From Tubiluchus corallicola (taxonomy: Eukaryota; Priapulida; Priapulimorpha; Priapulimorphida; Tubiluchidae), in contig JAQGDQ010001218.1 in NCBI GenBank assembly GCA_030141605.1, positions 20,001 to 50,000 of the forward strand: DNA of 30,000 nt, in the 5' to 3' direction. The translations under genes were made by a program, and so were the position numbers. This document shows positions 18,408 through 28,252 of the stretch, in pieces (position 1 is the first letter of the stretch; each line of letters begins with the position of its first letter). Under the pieces are notes generated by a model. That model saw only the letters and a program-made list of their open reading frames with translations. It had not been told where the DNA came from and did not search any database.

Positions 18408-21400
18408 CTGCAGTAATTAAAAAAATAGCAAAATTTAAAAAAAATAGATTTTCGTGTGTAAAACAAAATCTGCATAATGCCACTGCAAAACAATGGGCAA
18501 AATGTATTATTCATACATGCATTATATATACATTACATTATTCAGACATGTATTATACATGCAGAGACACAGGACTGAACAAAGGCAATTGCCTTGAAAT
18601 TACAAAACAAACATTTTAATTTACTTTTATTAAAGGGCTACTTGAAAACAACAGCATTGAGCGCTTCCCTATACAAAATTGGCAAAATGCCAAAGTTCCA
18701 ACATAAAAATTTCTTTTTTGCACCTCATTGACGCTATAGTCACTTACAAGGCCGTTCAAATTGCCAAGAGTGATGAGTCCAGGGATGAGAATGACAAATT
18801 GCAAAAAACTCTGAAACAGGCCAGGGGTTTGGGGGCCGCGTAGCCCCTCATGGGGTTTCAAGGGGGCGAAGCAACAAATTGCAATTATGTGACCATAGAG
18901 AGCCTCTAATTGGACTTAAAATATGAGTTACCCTGTTTCATGCATAATTTAAAATACCCAACTATCAAGGATACATGATACCTAATTGTCTCAAAAACGC
19001 CTATGGGCCGCTCCTATGCAAAAGTATATAAAAACTGTCTGCAATTGACTCAAATAACTCCGCACAATTGATTCTATATTTTTATACATAGAGATATACA
19101 CGTGATTACACTGATGTACGTGATGTATACAAAGTGACGGCCTGCCAACTAGCGGTCAGCTTGTGAAATAATGTACGGGCCCGTAAAAATTTTCTCAACG
19201 AATTTACGCGATTTACAAAAATGGCACTACTGGTCTTCCAAAAACTCGGAATTCCGCGGAAAATTCTCATCCCTGCGAGTCTGTTCTATAGCGGTTAATG
19301 AAATGTTGTAATCTATTTTTCCTCTTAGTATCTCTCAGCATTTAAAACAAAATTAAAATCACTAATATTAACCAGATATGAAATACCATCACACCAGTAC
19401 GACGACATACACACTAATTCAGAATTCATATATCCATGACCATATTAATTAAATCATAGTTTTTTCATTTTTTGCGCATAGTTGTAAATACGTTTGATTT
19501 TATTCGTCGTTACTTTCCATTACTGCACAGTAGTGTAGATTGCACTGACGCATTTGAATTTAGCAGTGTAAGTTTTTATTAACTAACACTGATTGATCAT
19601 CTCTCTAAAGTTTTTGTCAGTGATTATCAATGTATCTTAATGGCAAATAAAGATTATTATATACCGTATATGCTCGCATATAAGCCGAATTTAGAACTAT
19701 AAAATACAATACTGAAATCAGGGGGTCGGCTTATATGCGCATGAAACAAAATGAACACAAGGACAGACACTAATGCCAATTTTCCAGCCACACATTTTCA
19801 TCGCTATCTGACTCTTTATTTGGTTGTGTGTCACCAGTGGTGTATTGGAGGGGGATCGTGGGGGATCGCCGTCCACCCACTTTTTTTTTTTAGAAAAAAT
19901 TCACATTTCAATAAATGTCTGCTTTTTGTATTCATTAGATAAAAATACCCAATTAGTTAATACCCAATTAATAAAATGTGACAAAAAGGGATCAATTTTG
20001 TTGATTGGGTATGGAGTAAAATTAGACAAGTTGATGGTCGGCTTATATATGGGTTTTTGCAAAAACTGGCCATTTTAAAGCAGTTTTAGGGGGTCGGCTT
20101 ATATGCGAGTATATACGGTACGTATATATATATATGTATCATTTATTAGTAACAAAGTGCAAAAGTTTAACACAGAACAGATGGAAGTAAATCTCATTTC
20201 ATCATGTAAAAATACATCATTACTTCATAACCACAAAATTCAGACATTTCAATTTAGCATCGTCTCACTTTTGTACCTTTCAGTTTCTTCGCAGTCATCT
20301 TCTGCTTCTTCTTTAATCTCTTTGCTCGTTTCTTTGCCGTCCGCTCGTCCGCTTTTCTCTGATTTTCTTCCAGTTTTCTGTGATATTCCACGTCCTCTTC
20401 CGACTGTAACCAATATAATTAATTGTACTTACACTAGCTGCCTCATACAGACACAATAAAAGGAAGGGAAACATCCGAAGACGCCAGCGCAGTTCTCGAG
20501 TCGCAGAAGTACCCCAGGTAGAATTTTAGACATTTTTAGAAGCCTTTTAGCAACCAAAAGTGAAAAAAAAACAAATAAAAATTATTTATTTAATGATAAT
20601 TTTGTCAAACTTTGTAACATATTTGGAATAATTTAGCCACTAGCACTTATCTTTAACATCAGTATAACTATGTCACTTATTTATTAAGATAGCTTAATAG
20701 TTAGACTTAAAGGACAAGAAAAGGGGCACCTGAAGTAGGTTTCACAAAAATCGCCTTGAAAAATTATATTACTTTATAGCAATTTTATGCGTATATCGTA
20801 CTCGCACGGAAAGGAATTTTTGTTTGTTTTCATTTTAAATCTCCCGCAATACTGTTCCAAAGTCGCCATTGCATGACGTCACCTATGCAAAAATGTAAAT
20901 CAGGGGAAGAAAAGGCCATGTTAAATAATATCTCAAAAGACTTTCTGTGCAAATCTATATTACGTAGATTTTCGCTTACCTGCTAGAAAGACTTATGTAA
21001 CTAGAAAAGAAAATTATTAATTATTTAAAATGTTTTCACCAATTGGTAAAATGTCGCTGACTCACCCTCCAGGGTGCACCACTCACTAACCAAAAAACAT
21101 ATTTTTAATCTTATTGACAAAATACAGTAATTTAAAATTTTATTTAGTTAGTGACTTGTGTGCTACGAATGCTCTGATTAGTTTTTCAAACTTTACAAAA
21201 TGTTATCTAAACTTATTTCAAATGACCTATCGTGAAAATGGCTGCGTCTAACGGTCATCGCGGGAGTTTAAATTTACATGTTTTATACAGCGTGACTGCC
21301 GATTGAAGTCCCGCATGCAAAAAGGCAATATGTAAGCGATATAAAGTGTCAAAACGAATTTTTTAAAGCTTTATGTTTATGAAGGGTTTTCTTGTGCTTT

Positions 21401-24400
21401 AACAAGAGCACACTTGTGCGCAAATTTTAATTCTGACAATAATACACTAGACGAATATAACAGTTATAATACAAATTTCCAATTTCCTTTATCAAAAAGA
21501 ACACCTATTAACTTTATCAAAAAGAACACCTATTAACTTTATCAAAAACAACACCTATTAACTTTATTATCAAAAACAACACCTATTAACTTTATCAAAA
21601 ACAACACCTATTAACTTTATCAAAAGCAACACCTATTAACTTTATCAAAAACAACACCTATAAACTTTATCAAAAACAACACCAATTAACTTTATCAAAA
21701 AGAACACCTATTAACTGTATCAAAAACAACACCTATTAACTTTATCAAAAGCAACACCTATTAACTTTATCAAAAGCAGCACCTATTAACTTTATCAAAA
21801 GCAGCACCTATTAACTTTATCAAAAACAACACCTGTTAACTTTATCAAAAACAACACATGTTAACTTTATCAAAAACAACACATGTTAACTTTATCAAAA
21901 ACAACACATGTTAACTTTATCAAAAACAATACCAGTTAACTTTATCAAAAACAATACCAGTTAACTTTATCAAAAACAATACCAGTTAACTTTATCAAAA
22001 ACAATACCAGTTAACTTTATCAAAAACAATACCAGTTAACTTTATCAAAAACAACACCTGTTAACTTTATCAAAAACAACACCTATTAACTTTATCAAAA
22101 ACAACACCTATTAACTTTATCAAAAACAACACATGTTAACTTTATCAAAAACAACACCTATTAACTTGATCAAAAACAATACCAGTTAACTTTATCAAAA
22201 ACAACACCTATAAACTTTCTCAAAAACAACACATGTTAACTTTATCAAAAACAACACCTATAAACTTTATCAAAAACATCATTGTCGTTAACAGAAACAC
22301 GATAAATGAATCTCGTTCATTATAAAATTGAATGAACCAACATTGTTAAATGCCCACTGCTGATCAAGTACCTGTTCAGCTTGATCGTTTATCCACTTCT
22401 GCCTCATTTGTTCTCGTCGTCTGATGTGCCTGTACACGTGGAATTCTCCACTTCCAGCTCCAGCACTGGATCCTGTAATAAAAGTTGTGACTAATATGTA
22501 ACTAAGATGAAAAACAACAGACGGCATTAGAAATTACACGTTGCACAGAGCCACAAGTCAATTACAAATTGACTTCTAATGTCACGTATCAGACATTCAT
22601 CGGAATGACAGCATCACTGATGATCCATCACTCATTCAGTTTAATTGATAAATGTGTTTAAGTCCGAGGACGATCAGCATCGTCTGGCTACTTATTTAAA
22701 AAGCGGTTTGGTTCCTGTTATGGATAATGATATTAAACATTTCGTTTGTACTATACTGCAAAGGCAAGTGACAGGTAGGCCATTGAACTGATTCGTGATC
22801 GCCACGCTGTTTGTTGAACAAAAGGAGCGATGATCCGCAGAGATCCATGAGATTTCAGTGAGAATTTTTTACCCCATGATGTGGCACAATGGTTGGCATC
22901 CTTCTTTCGCGGAAGACAATGGAGTGTGCGCCAAGAGAGTCAGTTATTGATCACATTGATGGAGCTGCAGCGTCGACTGTGGCTGAGCAGTGAGATCCTT
23001 GAACGTCTCCAGGGCGTACACGCCTGGGCAAGGTGTATGGAAATCCTGAGTTGCCCAGACGTCTCCAGTTTGGTCACTTGACCTCCTCCGCCCTCTAGCC
23101 GTTGGCTGCTTGTGCAGCTCCTCCGCCTAGTGTCGAGATACAGTGTGGGCATCCCGCAAGTCTACAGCACCTGGTACTCCTAGGCGGTCACCCATCCAAG
23201 TACTAACCAGGCTCTACGTTGCTTAACTTCGGTGAACAGACGAGAACTGGTGTTTTCAATGTGATTTGGCACAACATAGAGTCAACAATTTCACACGAAG
23301 TTCTCGCTTTGAAAAAATTCAGCGTGAAAGTACAGTAAACTCACAATTGAATTTTTTTCATCTGAAGTTGTGGAAAATTATCACTGGACCTGCAGCTGAG
23401 TTGATGCATAGTGACGACTTATTTACTCTTTAATACTTTTTTATAATTGTCTAATTTGCATCTTTTTGTGCCTCCTTAACATGGTGTTACCTAATAGAAG
23501 CGATGATAGTTATCCACTACTATAGCGGTGTTCATTATCTACTAAACTATATCCTATGTTTACTTTTCATGATGCAGACGTCTCTCAAGGGTTTCTGCTG
23601 CCCAATATCGAAATTTTGCCCAACGACGTTAAAGGGTGACGATGTTCGTCCTTCAAAATCGAAGGTGACCATAGTGACAGGGATAAAGGGTCAGTTTGAG
23701 GGGTTGTCATTCCTTTGATGAGCTCGAAGGTGACTGACTAGGCCAATTCTGGCCTGGAAACTTCTTTGGCATTTGGCACAGGTGAGGCTGGGCGTTTGGA
23801 CCTGTTGTTGGGCAGTGTCACATGCCTTGCGTCTCCTGCGCTTCTCCTCTGCCTCCTCAATTCTCTATACACCTCAACTTTCACCCCCCCAACAACACCC
23901 AAAAACACCAACACAAACAACCACACACCACACACCCAAACACCAAACAAATTGCCTAACAATTAAAGAAATTACAGAATATTATACTCACCCATTACAT
24001 TTCTAACAAAGTCTGGTGCATTAGGGAATTTTTTGCTTCTAGGTGCCTCTGGTATATCCACAGGTATGTGCTGAAAGAAGAATTCACTTCTCTTAGTAAA
24101 TAATAGCCTTTTAAGAAAAAGTGACAATCACAACACCATCAAGACAAACAATTTTGATGAACTCATTTAAGCATGCTAATTAGCAATAGAAGCAGTTACT
24201 GAAAAAAAAACTGTAAGATTAGTTTCTGATTTCCATGGTGCTACTGAAAAAAAAGACATAGACAACTGCGCATGTAGTGCAAGGTTCGTAAATTGATTTC
24301 TCTCAGTCACCATGCAATATTAATGAATTCTGTGAAAGTCATGTATGTGGTTGTAGTTGAACACTTGGTAGAAAAAGAATGAACACTATATTACATATCT

Positions 24401-25005
24401 GCACAAAAACTGAAACACGTTTATTATACTAAATAGACATATGTAAAATGACTGCTACACTGCACACTGAGGACCAGAGTGTCCTGCACTGATCACGAAG
24501 AATTAGACAGTGGCTAGAAGTAAAATCCAGCCAGTATATATAGGTAGAGGACTATGCAAAACTTGGCTTCACAAATACCATTACAGTAAAAATAGGGAAA
24601 GATCCAGTGAGTATGCATATTCACTGGACCGAACAATTGTACTAGGGGTGAGTTTAGCTAGAAAATGTAAAGTGGTTAGTTAATAGATGGCAGCACCTAA
24701 ATATATACAGTTACAACTTTCACAAATTCCTTAAATATTGAAAAGATAAATATTGTCAAAGTGATTTACTTACAACGAGTTTAAATTCTAAAGTGAAATG
24801 CCATTCATAAGCTTCTCATTTACCATCGCAAGCAAAATCTCTTAAACACTGAATGAACTAGGGTAAGAACGCCTCTTTTACTCACTGGCTTCTCCATCAA
24901 TTTATCCAATTTCATTCGCTGGAGCTCAACTGAAGTTTTTGGATATGGCTTCTTCTCTTTTGGCTCGATTCTGAAGATGTCTGGCTTCTTCTCTTTTGGC
25001 TCCAT
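18016..25005 (-). CDS. PRKRIP1: PRKRIP1 orthologue, five coding exons, complete
   Basis: Spliced gene read on the minus strand. Coding exons are 25005-24886, 24070-23992, 22472-22372, 20403-20277 and 18407-18016, giving 272 residues. Each intron starts GT and ends AG, and phases agree at all four junctions (0, 1, 0, 1). Recognition rests on the family core [15 protein letters not shown] followed by an Arg-rich RRRE stretch, on the preceding PDFVRNVMG block (human has a PEFVRDVMG-like block), and on an N-terminal [10 protein letters not shown] helix segment. Exon 4 encodes a Lys/Arg-rich coiled-coil-like helix. From family knowledge, PRKRIP1 is a nuclear protein that binds double-stranded RNA, was described as an inhibitor of the kinase PKR, and is a long helical component of late (C*/P) spliceosomes. 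Human PRKRIP1 is about 184 residues; the excess here is mostly the acidic exon-5 tail. All three larger introns carry repeats. It converges with the GLT1D1 exons. Family assignment is confident; expression is inferred. Confidence 0.93.
18780..19275. mobile_element. hAT-like non-autonomous element (496 bp) in PRKRIP1 intron 4
   Basis: Left end CAGGGATGAGAAT and right end the reverse complement of the same 13 bases. CAGGG ends are typical of hAT elements. No convincing 8-bp target duplication: flanks read TGATGAGTC and CGAGTCTG. An internal GC-rich block (GGGGGCCGCG at 18831) stands out from the AT-rich body. No transposase frame. Confidence 0.65.
19664..20118. mobile_element. TA-flanked MITE, copy 2 (455 bp), in PRKRIP1 intron 4
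   Basis: Same element as at 16558, same orientation, nearly identical over most of its length. Ends are flanked by TA (19662-19663 and 20119-20120). It lacks about 45 bases present in copy 1 after the TTTGTATTCAT segment and has the simple right terminus without the duplication. Left terminus differs by one base (CCGTATATGCTCG). Short open frames within it are not coding. Confidence 0.87.
20277..20403 (-). CDS. PRKRIP1: PRKRIP1 coding exon 4 (basic helical region)
   Basis: Acceptor TTGGTTACAG|TCG and donor CTGAAAG|GTACAA. It encodes [20 protein letters not shown], then a Lys/Arg-dense segment including [15 protein letters not shown] and ending TAKKLK. It corresponds to the human FQKRLEKNK...TAKRRKKRQKLKEKK helix. 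Phase 0 entry, phase 1 exit. Strongly basic, consistent with RNA contact. Confidence 0.92.
20460..21480. other. Left part of PRKRIP1 intron 3
   Basis: AT-rich. Nothing recognised except a TTAAAGGACAAG start (20706) that resembles the TTAAAGG starts of the other dispersed repeats. Confidence 0.45.
21485..22277. repeat. 25-bp minisatellite in PRKRIP1 intron 3, about 32 units
   Basis: Unit TATCAAAAACAACACCTATT plus AACTT, head to tail. Variants cluster: CACCTATTAAC at the left, CACATGTTAAC and TACCAGTTAAC in the middle, mixed at the right. One unit contains a duplicated TTA (near 21565). Its right edge is about 95 bases from PRKRIP1 exon 3, on the donor side of that exon. Confidence 0.96.
22372..22472 (-). 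CDS. PRKRIP1: PRKRIP1 coding exon 3 (core motif)
   Basis: Acceptor TTTTATTACAG|GATCC and donor GAACAG|GTACTT. It encodes the most conserved block of the family, [20 protein letters not shown], followed by [13 protein letters not shown]. Phase 1 entry, phase 0 exit. Confidence 0.95.
22885..23272 (-). mobile_element. 5S rRNA-headed SINE-like element, copy 2, in PRKRIP1 intron 2
   Basis: Same element as at 13875-14338, on the minus strand. The head occupies about 23272-23157; the first dozen 5S bases are degraded. The tail lacks the 140-base block of copy 1 but has about 55 bases of its own (around 22943-22994) between the CTGGAGACGTTCAAGGATC and GACTCTCTTGGCGCACA blocks. The two copies therefore differ by alternative indels, not by simple decay. 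Confidence 0.72.
23157..23272 (-). pseudogene. 5S rRNA-like head of copy 2
   Basis: Minus-strand 5S match including CATTGAAAACACCAG, TTCTCGTCTGTTCACCGAAG, AGCCTGGTTAGTACTTGG and GGTGACCGCCTAGGAGTACC. Missing or altered at the extreme 5' end and changed in CTGTTCACC versus CTGATCACC, so not an intact gene. Confidence 0.75.
23876..23955. repeat. C/A-rich tract in PRKRIP1 intron 2, next to the exon 2 donor
   Basis: About 80 bases almost entirely C and A on the + strand (CACACCACACACCCAAACAC and similar), hence G/T-rich in the PRKRIP1 transcript. It begins about 36 bases downstream of the 5' splice site of exon 2. Confidence 0.85.
23992..24070 (-). CDS. PRKRIP1: PRKRIP1 coding exon 2 (residues 41-66 plus first base of Gly67)
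   Basis: Acceptor TTCTTCTTTCAG|CAC and donor ATGG|GTGAGT. It encodes [15 protein letters not shown] then [11 protein letters not shown], matching the family's VPIPE...PEFVRDVMG region. Phase 0 at entry and phase 1 at exit; the split glycine codon is completed by exon 3. Confidence 0.92.
24886..25005 (-). CDS. PRKRIP1: PRKRIP1 coding exon 1 (residues 1-40)
   Basis: Starts at ATG 25005 and ends in a phase-0 donor (CCA|GTGAGT). An in-frame TAA lies five codons upstream of the ATG (sense order TAA GCA GAC ATC TTC AGA ATG), so the frame cannot extend further in this exon. The exon holds a near-perfect 36-bp tandem duplication (24947-25018) giving the repeated peptide EPKEKKP, then the conserved [14 protein letters not shown] segment. 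Human PRKRIP1 has a similar number of residues before the matching position, so no additional coding exon is required. A non-coding upstream exon remains possible because CTTCAG just before the ATG resembles an acceptor. Confidence 0.85.
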
Positions 25006-25018
25006 TCTGAAGATGTCT
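24947..25018 (-). repeat. 36-bp tandem duplication spanning the PRKRIP1 start codon
   Basis: Two 36-base units (24947-24982 and 24983-25018) identical except for one base. In transcript sense the upstream unit has ATG and the downstream unit ATC at the matching position. The duplicated segment includes GACATCTTCAGA, which is leader in the first unit and codes DIFR in the second. Confidence 0.93.
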
Positions 25019-25104
25019 GCTTAATTTTAGGTACCTAAATTAGGAAAACAGAGTAATGTTATTGCCTAATGGTCTATCATTGTAGATTACTCAGCGATAC
25101 AGCG

Positions 25105-25197
25105 CTGTTAGAATCATTTATGTAGAGCAGGAACAGAATCGGTCCCAGGATCGTGCCATGGGGGATTCCACTCACCTCCCTAGCCCAGGTAGAAGAT
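25105..25197 (-). pseudogene. LINE reverse-transcriptase fragment
   Basis: The minus strand reads EVSGIPHGTILGPILFLLYI then NDS, the conserved G-[IV]-P-x-G-[ST]-x-[LI]-G-P-x-L-F block of non-LTR retrotransposon reverse transcriptases. The frame meets a stop about 12 codons later. Nearly identical at DNA level to 25888-25985. Confidence 0.82.
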
Positions 25198-25887
25198 TTG
25201 CCATTCATTGTTATGGGCAAATTACCAAATTACCCATATAATTCGTTTTTTATTTTTCCCGCATGAGGGAGCCAAAAACTAAAGGGGACAAGTGGGCAAT
25301 TGCTGGCAGACTCAACTAGTTATTGCAGAGACTTACTTGTAATGTGGATAATGCAATTTTTATATGAGAAATTTAATGTCATGCTTCATAAACCATAAAC
25401 AGTGTGCCGAATGAAGTAAGTGATTTTTGTAAATCTAAGTAGCAATTTCCTGTGTAATTTTTTTGTTCAAATTTCTGTAGCTTTGTTCAAATTGCATTAC
25501 TGCAAATTTTATGTATTTCTTTTGTTTTTCTGCTTTAGAAAATAAAGACTGCAGAAACACCTTATGAAAGGAACTGTCGTGTTTTGCTGTGTTAACAATC
25601 ATCATCATCATACGCCCGTCACGTCTATTGTAGACATTGGGCAGGCAGAATTCTAAAATAAAAGAAATCTGCCTTCAGACAGGTAAACGCAGCAGTGATC
25701 CAGCAAAAAAACTAGACACTGCTACGCCAGTGGCTTGTCAGCACCACTTCCGAGAAAAATAGTCTAGATGAATAGTGAAGAAACTAAAGTAAGGAAAGTA
25801 GGCAAATGCGGTAAAGAAACATGGTAGAAAATGTATGCGACCACTAAAGGCAATGAAAATGCTTTTATTAGATGCACCAGATCGACT

Positions 25888-25985
25888 AGGAGAATCATTT
25901 ACGTAGAACAGGAACAGAATCGGTCCCAGGATCGTGCCATGGGGGATTCCACTCACCTCCCTAGCCCGGGTAGAAGATGTGACAT
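25888..25985 (-). pseudogene. LINE reverse-transcriptase fragment, second copy
   Basis: Minus-strand EVSGIPHGTILGPILFLFYV then NDSP. The flanking sequence on both sides differs from the copy at 25105, so only the ~95-bp block is duplicated. What follows in frame (SRSGASNKS...) is not RT-like. Confidence 0.82.
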
Positions 25986-26124
25986 TCAGAACAACTTCTT
26001 TATAATCTGATCACAGTTTTTCTTAGTTCTCGCTCCATTTCATCTTTCATTCACTACTCCCCCCCACACTTTTATGTATATATTAACATTATTTCAATTA
26101 TTAATCACTTCTTTAAGATTTCCA

Positions 26125-26171
26125 CATACAGTTTGGCCTCTCAAGCTATGCTTTTAGGCTCAAACTGTATG
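26125..26171. other. Short inverted repeat
   Basis: CATACAGTTTG and its reverse complement CAAACTGTATG bound a 47-base segment, with weaker GCC/GGC pairing continuing inward. No target duplication seen. Confidence 0.8.
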
Positions 26172-26628
26172 CATCAAAATTACTCTGTAATGTAATTTGC
26201 ACATGTATATGCTGCATAAGAATCTCTTTTGTAATTTCTGGATAATATTACATTTATATTTACTTCAGTGAAATTATCTGTATTTTTATTATAACTGTTA
26301 GATGCAGAGTGGAACCAAATAAACTTAAAAAAACTTGTTGATTTCTGTTTGCTAAGGACCCAGACAGCCATTGAATATAGACATCAAAGAGTCAATGTAC
26401 CACGTCGCCATATTCAATGACATCATAAGTACCACTTTAAGGGCAGAAGTATGTTGCACTAACACTGCTTTCTTCCCTGGGGATCGAAGCAGTTGTTGCC
26501 AATGTAGTTTCTTGCATTGAATTAAACAATGGTCCCTGAAGTCAGACTTGATTGTGTACTGCAGTGAATATACACGGTACCTTACAGCGGCACATGGGAG
26601 TGCTGTATACACACTGAGGTGGGACATG

Positions 26629-26968
26629 CAGGGCCTATTTCAGGGGGTGGGGTGGGGATACTTCCCCAGGGCCTCCCCCTCCAGGGGGGCCTCGCGCCAA
26701 GGTAACATTTTTTTTGCTTTATGCGAACATACTGCCTCCTCTCTCGCTCTCTTGCTGCAAGCACGCCGTTTGCCAATATTGACAAGTATTAAGGACTGGT
26801 CTTGAGAATAAAGCAGTTTTTCTTTCAATTGTTATTTCCTTTAACAACTGTATAACTCCATATTTTCTCTTCGAAAATGCTTCTCCGGCGTTCTAGCAGT
26901 TCGAAAAATTTTTGGGGGCCTCACACGCCCCACTTCCCTGGGCCTCGCTTAGGCTGAAATAGGCCCTG
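26629..26968. mobile_element. hAT-type MITE (340 bp) with perfect 8-bp target duplication
   Basis: Both termini carry the perfect 15-bp inverted repeat CAGGGCCTATTTCAG. It is flanked by GGGACATG at 26621-26628 and again at 26969-26976, an exact 8-bp target-site duplication as made by hAT transposases. The subterminal regions are GC-rich (polypurine/polypyrimidine) around an AT-rich centre. No transposase frame. The centre matches the element at 14811-15261 in opposite orientation. Confidence 0.93.
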
Positions 26969-27224
26969 GGGACATGGTATTGCAGCACACAGTAAGGTGG
27001 TACTCGATGAGGCAGTGCAAAATGAAGCGGTACTCAAGGATTGAGCAAGCGCAAACGTTATATAGTTTATTATTTATGTTTGCAAACATTCTGTACAGAT
27101 TAGTGTTAAATGTACAGTAACATGTATTATTTTTTATAATATAAATTTGTCGACCATTGGTCTTGCACTTACAAGAAGACTAGTTTCTAACAGTTATTTT
27201 TCTCATAATACAAAATTGATTCAA

Positions 27225-27345
27225 ACGGAAAGCCAAGTAGAAAATTAATAAAAATAGGACCTAGACAGTTTCATTGAGGTATTCCTGTATTAGTTGAAAA
27301 AGCTTCACTGAATTTACCTTCGTATCTAACTTCGGACATCGTCAT
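27225..27345 (-). pseudogene. LINE reverse-transcriptase fragment, different family
   Basis: Minus-strand reading: EGKFSEAFSTNTGIPQ, a stop codon (TGA), then NCLGPIFINFLL. This is the same RT motif as above but from a different, more decayed element. No other RT domain is readable nearby. Confidence 0.65.
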
Positions 27346-28215
27346 CTTTCAAGTTCTAAAGATTTGAGATCGTGCAATATGGGAACTCCTCCAAATCAGT
27401 TATCTGTTTGATTTTGGAACTTGGACATGTTCAGCATATCTATAGACTGAGATATGCAAGGAGTCAAATCTTATCAGATTCTTAAAGCACAGAAAACCCT
27501 CCACTTGCATAAGGCTTAAAAAATTCGCCTTGAAATTTTATGTTACTTGCGTACTGCCTTCTTGCATGCAGGGCATGTGACAGGACATCACATCTTACTT
27601 GCTTGGATAAATTTGGTAGTGCATGAGTATGTTTTTATTCATTGAATTTTTAATGATTTGAGCACTATTTTCGTAATTAAATTCTCACAATAATTTCATT
27701 AAGAATCATCACTTCTTAATTACACTTAAATTACATATGTGCATTATGGTAATAACAATTAAGACCACTCTTTTGACTTAGCACTTTCTGGTTTTCCACT
27801 TTAATTCAAAATTACATGTTGTTAAAAACAATTAACTGGTAAAAACACACTGCAAGGATACATTAGTATTTTGCAGAAATGTGCAAATATTTTATTTCAA
27901 GAATATCTAGATGTGCGACACAAAAATCTATTCACACGAAAATCTAGTTTTAATAGAAGTGTAATATAGTGCAGCACTTTAACTAGTATTACACATAATA
28001 ATTTTGGTATAATTATTTTGGTATCTTTTAGAGAAACCGACCAAGAATGATTGGCAATTTTGGCATTTTTGCTGTATCTCTTGCAACATGATTATGCATG
28101 TGCTCGGTTGCAGTGTTCTTACACTAAGTGAGTTTGGCTATCGAGTCACGTTAGACGTAAAAGCACAATAATGTCTGCATTGGGTGTTTCATGCACAGGT
28201 GAGCCAATGTCCTAG
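27346..28215. other. Unassigned AT-rich sequence
   Basis: No ORF above background, repeat or RNA gene recognised. Confidence 0.45.
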
Positions 28216-28251
28216 CAGGGCCTATTTCAGGGGGGCGGGGGATGGGGATAC
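28216..28251. mobile_element. Terminal fragment of the hAT-type MITE
   Basis: CAGGGCCTATTTCAG followed by the same G-rich subterminal run as in 26629-26968 and then GGGGATAC. The match stops there and 5S-like sequence follows directly. No second terminus nearby. Confidence 0.75.
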
Positions 28252-28252
28252 G

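Noticed and set aside
18185-18619. 144-codon + strand ORF opposite PRKRIP1 exon 5
   Set aside because: It is the antisense shadow of the acidic exon (Ser/Val-rich by complementarity).
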